This document shows, in pieces, positions 29,497 to 33,689 of a stretch of 33,689 nucleotides of DNA (position 1 is the stretch's first letter; every line of letters begins with the position of its first letter). Under the pieces are notes generated by a model. It worked only from the letters and a program-made list of their open reading frames with translations, searched no databases and was not told where the DNA came from. Position numbers and translations under genes: made by a program. Location: IMG/VR virus record IMGVR_UViG_3300021976_000046, positions 1 to 33,689 of that record. One strand, written 5' to 3'. The DNA comes from a virus.

Positions 29497-31602
29497 TTAG
29501 TTAAGGACCTCTATCATGAAGTTTGTCAAAGCACAAGCATTAGATGTACTTGCTGTATTGAAATACACGGTCATTGTGAAAGCCGAAGAAGCTGTTGTAT
29601 CAACACCTGTATATCCTGCTCGACTAATCGAATACATGAACATTAAGCCATTATTATCACAACGACCATAAGAACCACGACCAGTAATAAGTCCACTTGT
29701 ACCCGTTGCAATGCACACGGCTGTTAACTCTATTACCCAAGCTTGGCCAAGAACATTTGCAGGCGTTGTTGCGTTATTTGGCGTCAGAGCAAGACTTTGT
29801 CCATTAAGATAGAGACTATGGTACAAAACAGGGGAACCTGTACTGCCATAATAGCCTGCAATTGTAATACGAATAGTTTTGCCGCTAGTCCAAAAACCAG
29901 CGGGAAACACCAATGAACCTGTATAAGTTGTCGGGGTAAAGGATGTTTCGACACTGACATTTTGAACAGTAAGTCCAACTGTGCTACTACACCAAAGTGA
30001 ACCTAATCGACTTGGACTAAGTGTCCCTGTGCTAATGTTAGAAGCATTGATTCCGGTGATACTGCCACCGGGTCCAAAAAGAACCCCGGTATTATTTGCA
30101 CCAGAAGTTACAACCCCATTGACCGAGAATTCGACAATATTATTTGAACCGACGTGTCTTTGATTAAAACGACCTGCGGGTCCTAATCCAGATGTACCAA
30201 CTTCACCATAAACAGCAGCGGCTGTACTTGAACTCCAAGAGTAACCAGCAACACCGAATGATGTTCCTGTTCCTCTAATACCTACACCACCACCAGAATG
30301 AACTGCTGTACCATTAATACCTGTTCCACCTGAAGCATTTGCTTCTCCACGTATTGCTGTACCATTACCTAAATGCGTAGCACTTAAGCCATAAGGAGAA
30401 GTTAACCCTCCATTTAATGTTAATGGGGTCCAAGAGGCAGTAGATGGGGTGATAGTATGGGCACCTGTCCATGTGGCTGCCGCAATACCAGGAGAAAAAT
30501 AATCTGTACCATCTGTAGCTGTAGAAACTACGCCTGCGGCAGCTTTCAGAATGCCTGCCAATGAACCAATGGTTACTATACCAGAAAATGTTGGGCTAGC
30601 TAATGGTGCCTTGGCATTTAAAGCAGTTTGTAGTCCTGTGGTTTTTGAGATCGCCAAATCTAATAGAGAAAGTGTCCCACTGTCAAAATTTAAAGGAGCC
30701 GTAACAATGGTGCCAATACCAGGATCACCCTGAGGTCCCTGATCCCCAATTGGTCCCTGATCCCCATCAGGACCTTGATCCCCAATTGGACCCTGATCCC
30801 CATCAGGACCTTGATCCCCAATTGGACCTTGTAAGCCTGTTGTTCCTGTTGAACCAGTTAAGCCTGTTGGTCCTTGGTCCCCGATTGGACCTTGGTCCCC
30901 ATCAGGACCCTGTTCGCCAATTGGACCTTGTAAGCCAGTCGCTCCCGTTGTTCCAATAGCACCTTGAACACCGGTAGGGCCCAGATCACCATCGGGTCCT
31001 TTATCCCCTATCGGACCTTTATCACCAACAGGTCCTTCTTCGCCTATAGGTCCTTGATCACCTATAAGACCCTGTTCACCTAGGATACCCTGATCACCTT
31101 GGTTTCCCTGCTCGCCGCGATCACCTGTGGGACCTTTGTTACCTATTACCCCTTGGAAACCTGTAGGTCCCCTATCACCTGTTGGGCCTTTATCGCCAAC
31201 AGGACCCTGTTCACCAATTGGACCTTGTTCACCAGGACCACCAGGACCACTACCACCAAACTCTTCTAGAATGTTAACAGCAGTATGGATATCTGTGAAG
31301 TAACCTGCTGTAAGTTGAATGGATAACTTATCACCGATTTCCAAATCTAATAGATTTGTATCTTCAGCAGGTTCAATGTTCGTGATACCGTCGGTAATGC
31401 GTCCTTTAGCAATGAAAACAAAAGTACGACCATCACGGGCTCGTGTTGCAACAAATCGAACCGGCTTTTCAAGAGACGGACGATCTAAAGGGAGTTCAAC
31501 TATAGAGTGAAGACGTATTTCAGTATCCGAATCAGCCTCAAAAGGAAGGCTGATCGTAAAGAAAATATTTCCAATGTTTACGGGATCAGTAAAAGTTGTC
31601 AT
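29497..31602 (-). CDS. Collagen-like tail fibre (701 aa)
   Basis: An N-terminal domain of about 110 residues (ISLPFEADSDTEIRLHSIV) is followed by a long run of Gly-X-Y triplets (GPIGEQGPVGDKGPTGDRG type) to about residue 295. A beta-rich C-terminal half follows, ending in a likely head domain (FNTASTSNACALTNFMIEVL). Collagen-like triple helices act as flexible stalks in phage fibres and are shown on the virion surface. The triplet DNA contains short tandem repeats prone to slippage. The ATG overlaps the preceding stop (ATGA). It lies upstream of the tail tube genes, an uncommon place for a fibre, so a neck or capsid whisker is an alternative. Confidence 0.85.
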   Translation of the reverse strand: MTTFTDPVNIGNIFFTISLPFEADSDTEIRLHSIVELPLDRPSLEKPVRFVATRARDGRTFVFIAKGRITDGITNIEPAEDTNLLDLEIGDKLSIQLTAGYFTDIHTAVNILEEFGGSGPGGPGEQGPIGEQGPVGDKGPTGDRGPTGFQGVIGNKGPTGDRGEQGNQGDQGILGEQGLIGDQGPIGEEGPVGDKGPIGDKGPDGDLGPTGVQGAIGTTGATGLQGPIGEQGPDGDQGPIGDQGPTGLTGSTGTTGLQGPIGDQGPDGDQGPIGDQGPDGDQGPIGDQGPQGDPGIGTIVTAPLNFDSGTLSLLDLAISKTTGLQTALNAKAPLASPTFSGIVTIGSLAGILKAAAGVVSTATDGTDYFSPGIAAATWTGAHTITPSTASWTPLTLNGGLTSPYGLSATHLGNGTAIRGEANASGGTGINGTAVHSGGGVGIRGTGTSFGVAGYSWSSSTAAAVYGEVGTSGLGPAGRFNQRHVGSNNIVEFSVNGVVTSGANNTGVLFGPGGSITGINASNISTGTLSPSRLGSLWCSSTVGLTVQNVSVETSFTPTTYTGSLVFPAGFWTSGKTIRITIAGYYGSTGSPVLYHSLYLNGQSLALTPNNATTPANVLGQAWVIELTAVCIATGTSGLITGRGSYGRCDNNGLMFMYSISRAGYTGVDTTASSAFTMTVYFNTASTSNACALTNFMIEVLN
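30700..31250 (-). repeat. Collagen Gly-X-Y coding repeat
   Basis: Tandem near-repeats of 18 and 36 bp (units like GATCCCCAATTGGACCCT) encode the Gly-X-Y triplets of the fibre. The most regular block is about 30730-30920. Length may vary between isolates by recombination or slippage. Confidence 0.75.
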
Positions 31603-32105
31603 TCAGTGCTAAACTCCGAGATCGATCTCAATCTGGTTCTAATAGATTCCTCATGGATTTGCGATACATTCTGATTCGTAGGTCTACGACCATTTACGTA
31701 GTACCCTGTGCCACCTTCAAGATAATCCAACTTCATAATCTTGTATTGCTTGTTTTCCCAGACAAGATAATCTTCTTCACCTAAAACGAAATCAACTGGA
31801 AGATCCTTAGCATCAATAATAAATTGGCGATCATCCAATTCGATATCGCCACCATAAATAAAATTGCTATTTGCTTTAATGAACGAGATTGATTGAAAAA
31901 CATCACGATGGTAACTAGCTGGAAGGATAATCATCCTATCAACATGATATTTTAGCCGCTCAATTATACGACGGCCAGTTTCAGGATCATAAGTCCCTTG
32001 AATCTCACGATAGATATCTACTGGAAAACCATACAGCCACTTAAGTCGATATACGACTTTACGTATGTTTTTCTTTAAATGGACGATAGAGCCAGGTTGT
32101 CTCAT
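31599..32105 (-). CDS. Putative head-closure / head-tail joining protein (168 aa)
   Basis: Linked by ATGA overlaps on both sides. The C-terminal half (DFVLGEEDYLVWENKQYKI then MKLDYLEGGTGYYVNGRR) has the strand pattern of head-closure proteins, in which a YxVxxKxYxIxxxD segment recurs. The N-terminus has a TYDPETGRR segment also found in such proteins. Placed between capsid and tail genes, consistent with the connector. Identification is by pattern and position. Confidence 0.55.
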   Translation of the reverse strand: MRQPGSIVHLKKNIRKVVYRLKWLYGFPVDIYREIQGTYDPETGRRIIERLKYHVDRMIILPASYHRDVFQSISFIKANSNFIYGGDIELDDRQFIIDAKDLPVDFVLGEEDYLVWENKQYKIMKLDYLEGGTGYYVNGRRPTNQNVSQIHEESIRTRLRSISEFSTE

Positions 32106-32659
32106 TGTGTGTTCTTTTTTAATTGATAATAGTTAAAAAGTAAGATACCAGCGGAAAAGACTGATGCAAAACAAGATGTAAGCAATATAGTATTTTTCCA
32201 AAGACTCGTTTTATAAGAAAGACTTAATTCTTTGGATTTTAAATCTTGTAGAATCAAAGTACGTTGTTTTTCAATAAGATCAAGATACTGTGCTCTATCA
32301 TTAATTTGTATAGCCTTTATGGCTGCTTCACGATCACCTGACTCCATTAAATTAGTTGTTGCTTTCATTTCTTTAAATTTATAGGTAATTAATTTAAGCA
32401 TTTGAGCATTATTAACTGTACCAAGATCCTCATAATATCTATTAAAAATTTGGAGATTTACTTGATCCCCTGTAAGTACATACGCCCGTTGGGCACGTTC
32501 TGCTGCTTGCACATGCTCATAAGCAATTTGTATATTGTCTTTTTCTTGATAAACAGACAATAACTCATCGGTTCTATTGATAGTGATAAAGATCACTATC
32601 GTTAGAATTATAATTACTCCAGATAGAGTGGCAGCAAATAGTTTCAAACGTGTATTCAT
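32102..32659 (-). CDS. Membrane protein with CHASE3-like extracytoplasmic domain (185 aa)
   Basis: Two transmembrane segments (about residues 7-27, GVIIILTIVIFITI; and about 153-175, TILLTSCFASVFSAGILLF) enclose about 125 residues. That loop contains ERAQRAYVLTGD (54-65), the hallmark of CHASE3 sensor domains found in histidine kinases and chemoreceptors. There is no kinase, HAMP or other output domain after the second segment, only about 10 residues. It lies between the capsid-side membrane protein and the connector gene, adjacent by TAA-ATG and ATGA junctions. Possible roles: signal-receptor decoy, superinfection exclusion, or lysis helper. All are inference. Confidence 0.65.
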   Translation of the reverse strand: MNTRLKLFAATLSGVIIILTIVIFITINRTDELLSVYQEKDNIQIAYEHVQAAERAQRAYVLTGDQVNLQIFNRYYEDLGTVNNAQMLKLITYKFKEMKATTNLMESGDREAAIKAIQINDRAQYLDLIEKQRTLILQDLKSKELSLSYKTSLWKNTILLTSCFASVFSAGILLFNYYQLKKNTQ

Positions 32660-33139
32660 TTAATCGCCTTTCTTTTGTGCATCTGACCCTGGCTGTTTAT
32701 CTACTTCTTTTTGTTTTGCAACATGCTCATTATACGTACGTTCAGCTAAATCAGCTGTTTCAATATCTTTTGAATCTTTAGTAAAATCAGCTAATCTTCT
32801 TGTAACCACTTTATTGAGATTAAGTTGTATTTCCATGTTACTATTAACCAAAGTATGTGTTGCTTTAGCTACAACTCTTAGATTTTCAATTTTTTCTGCA
32901 CTTTCCGTTATTAAATTTGTTGTATTTGTTGTTGTCGTTTTAAGAGTATTTTTAACATCTTCAGTAGCTTTAACGGCTGCGGCAGATTGTGCAGCTTGTG
33001 CAATAACAGCTAATTCTTGTTGAGCCTTAAATTTTGCCATTAAATAGGCAAGAACACCAGAAATTAATGTGCCGCAAAGAGTAAATACTGCTGTTATTAA
33101 TTGTGCCGCTGTAGCATCTGATATAGCAAACAAGTACAT
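32660..33139 (-). CDS. Membrane protein with coiled coil, holin-cassette-like (159 aa)
   Basis: One transmembrane segment (about residues 12-33, LITAVFTLCGTLISGVLAYL) is followed by an alanine-rich coiled coil and a charged tail. The stretch ATHTLVNSNMEIQLNLNKVV followed by TRRLADFTK recurs in phage membrane proteins near lysis or head genes (recalled). GGAG precedes the ATG by 6 nt. Adjacent to the CHASE3-like protein, so the two may act together at the membrane. Holin or spanin activity is not shown by the sequence. Confidence 0.5.
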   Translation of the reverse strand: MYLFAISDATAAQLITAVFTLCGTLISGVLAYLMAKFKAQQELAVIAQAAQSAAAVKATEDVKNTLKTTTTNTTNLITESAEKIENLRVVAKATHTLVNSNMEIQLNLNKVVTRRLADFTKDSKDIETADLAERTYNEHVAKQKEVDKQPGSDAQKKGD

Positions 33140-33151
33140 TTAGTGCTCCAA

Positions 33152-33178
33152 TCATGGGGAGTTCGTCCCTCCCCATGA
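33152..33178 (-). other. Hairpin between coat protein and membrane gene
   Basis: TCATGGGGAG pairs with CTCCCCATGA around a 7-nt loop, 10 bp perfect. It lies 12 bp past the coat protein stop in the leftward transcript, without a U-tract. A near copy of the dispersed palindrome (33179) separates it from the stop. It may reduce read-through from the abundant coat mRNA or protect its 3' end. Confidence 0.6.
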
Positions 33179-33189
33179 CTCTAATAGAT

Positions 33190-33689
33190 TTAACTGAGAA
33201 GCACGGCACCAAGTGCTAGATCCAGCACCTTCACACCGGCCAAGATATCAAGGGTCACAAGGTGCCCTTGTTTGTTACCATCATACGTGATCGTGACTCT
33301 AATAGAGAGCCCCATGAAATCAACAACCGCCGACAAGGCACCTGTACCTTGACGAGGCGTGGCCATTGGACGAGTAACGAGGGTCATCGCATTCGGGTGG
33401 AATGCGAAGTTGAATGAACCAGACGGCCCGAGGTTGACAGTAGCACCACTGGCGACGCTAGCATCAATTGGACGATCAAGCGTGATACCGGCCGTGCCGT
33501 TCACGTCAATGATGCCGTACTTGTTCGTTGTATCAGCACCGAAAGTCACCATCTGCCCGACCTGGGGAGCGGCCGTAAAGCCAGTGATGGCGATTTCCTT
33601 CGCATAACCCATCTGTGTCGCGGCGTCATAAGTGTAGGCCGCTGTCGTGGCACCCTTCGGATAGAGTGACACGATTGCACCATCAGCCA
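33190..33689 (-). CDS. Major capsid protein, P22-coat-like, C-terminal part
   Basis: The frame stays open from the stop at 33190 to the window edge, so the N-terminus is missing; the GTG at 33672 is internal. The C-terminal signature is that of P22-like coat proteins: ITLDRPIDASVASGATVNLG, then FNFAFHPNAMTLVTRPM, then GLSIRVTITYDG..QGHLVTLDILAGV. These correspond to the conserved AFHxxAxxLxTRP and RxDxLxGV elements. It forms the HK97-fold shell. Perfect palindrome copy at 33297. Confidence 0.75.
   Translation of the reverse strand, partial: ADGAIVSLYPKGATTAAYTYDAATQMGYAKEIAITGFTAAPQVGQMVTFGADTTNKYGIIDVNGTAGITLDRPIDASVASGATVNLGPSGSFNFAFHPNAMTLVTRPMATPRQGTGALSAVVDFMGLSIRVTITYDGNKQGHLVTLDILAGVKVLDLALGAVLLS

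Larger units (their letters stand above)
239..33307. repeat. Dispersed palindrome CTCTNNNAGAG (33 perfect copies counted)
   Basis: Perfect copies start at 239, 1790, 3071, 3793, 6172, 6601, 7355, 7844, 7870, 7898, 8359, 8431, 8545, 8734, 9303, 10291, 10644, 12060, 14550, 15045, 17469, 17818, 18714, 19084, 21112, 21772, 23396, 24924, 25746, 26759, 27437, 27657 and 33297. About 25 more differ at one base. Nine extend to ACTCTNNNAGAGT. Chance predicts about 0.5 copies of the 8 fixed bases in this length. The spacer is variable but often ATT, TTT or AGG. Counted by eye, so a few may be missed. Confidence 0.9.

Noticed and set aside
30700-31250. Repeat array as a CRISPR
   Set aside because: The repeats are uninterrupted in frame and encode Gly-X-Y; there are no regular spacers.
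239-33307. Palindrome as simple intrinsic terminators
   Set aside because: A 4-bp stem with a 3-nt loop is too weak, copies lack U-tracts and lie mid-gene.
239-33307. Palindrome as a codon-bias artefact
   Set aside because: The same bases are read as SIR, SLIE or SNRV in different frames and also occur outside genes.
1-33689. Integrase, attachment sites or insertion sequence
   Set aside because: No recombinase motif, transposase or terminal inverted repeats with target duplication were seen; lysogeny cannot be judged from this window.

Overview
The window looks like the interior of a tailed-phage (or prophage) genome, siphovirus-like. The host cannot be fixed from sequence alone. Evidence: the C-terminal half of a P22-like coat protein at the right edge, a 1444-residue tape measure protein, a tail-assembly chaperone with a textbook -1 slippery site, a collagen-like fibre, an exonuclease/DNA-polymerase N-terminus at the left edge, a primase-helicase, a SNF2 helicase and two ParB-like proteins. 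Genes are tightly packed with ATGA and TAATG overlaps. I see no integrase, terminase or CRISPR array here.

Layout. (1) 1-7804, leftward: ParB-like protein, Ig-like protein, conserved phage protein, a structured non-coding stretch and a tRNA-like gene, three small proteins, HARP-SNF2 helicase, a 60-residue protein resembling the Acb2/Tad1 hairpin family, zinc ribbons, a second ParB-like protein, and the polymerase/exonuclease running off the edge. (2) 7805-8447: a 643-bp divergent control region built from two inverted copies of one module. (3) 8448-16633, rightward: CAP-domain protein, nucleoside diphosphate kinase, many small unknowns, HNH endonuclease, AEP primase/SF3 helicase, dNMP kinase, DnaQ-like exonuclease. 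(4) 16628-33689, leftward: virion genes, transcribed from the coat protein through two membrane proteins (one with a CHASE3 signature), head-tail connector, fibre, tail-tube paralogues, chaperone, tape measure and tail tip, ending in a stop-to-stop overlap with region 3.

The most striking signal is not a gene. The palindrome CTCTNNNAGAG occurs 33 times by my hand count, where chance predicts about 0.5, with some 25 further one-mismatch copies. It lies inside genes in different reading frames, at gene starts (where its AGGAG centre serves as Shine-Dalgarno), and in a cluster at the divergent control region. It behaves like the binding site of a dimeric DNA-binding protein scattered over the whole genome, comparable to stoperators, parS or KorB operators. 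The two ParB-like proteins are candidate readers, and one of them sits directly behind the densest cluster. Its regulatory or partition role is inference; its over-representation is visible directly.

Functionally, region 1 plus region 3 supply replication, nucleotide supply and probable counter-defence; region 4 supplies capsid and tail. The control region presumably sets the balance between the two outward operons.
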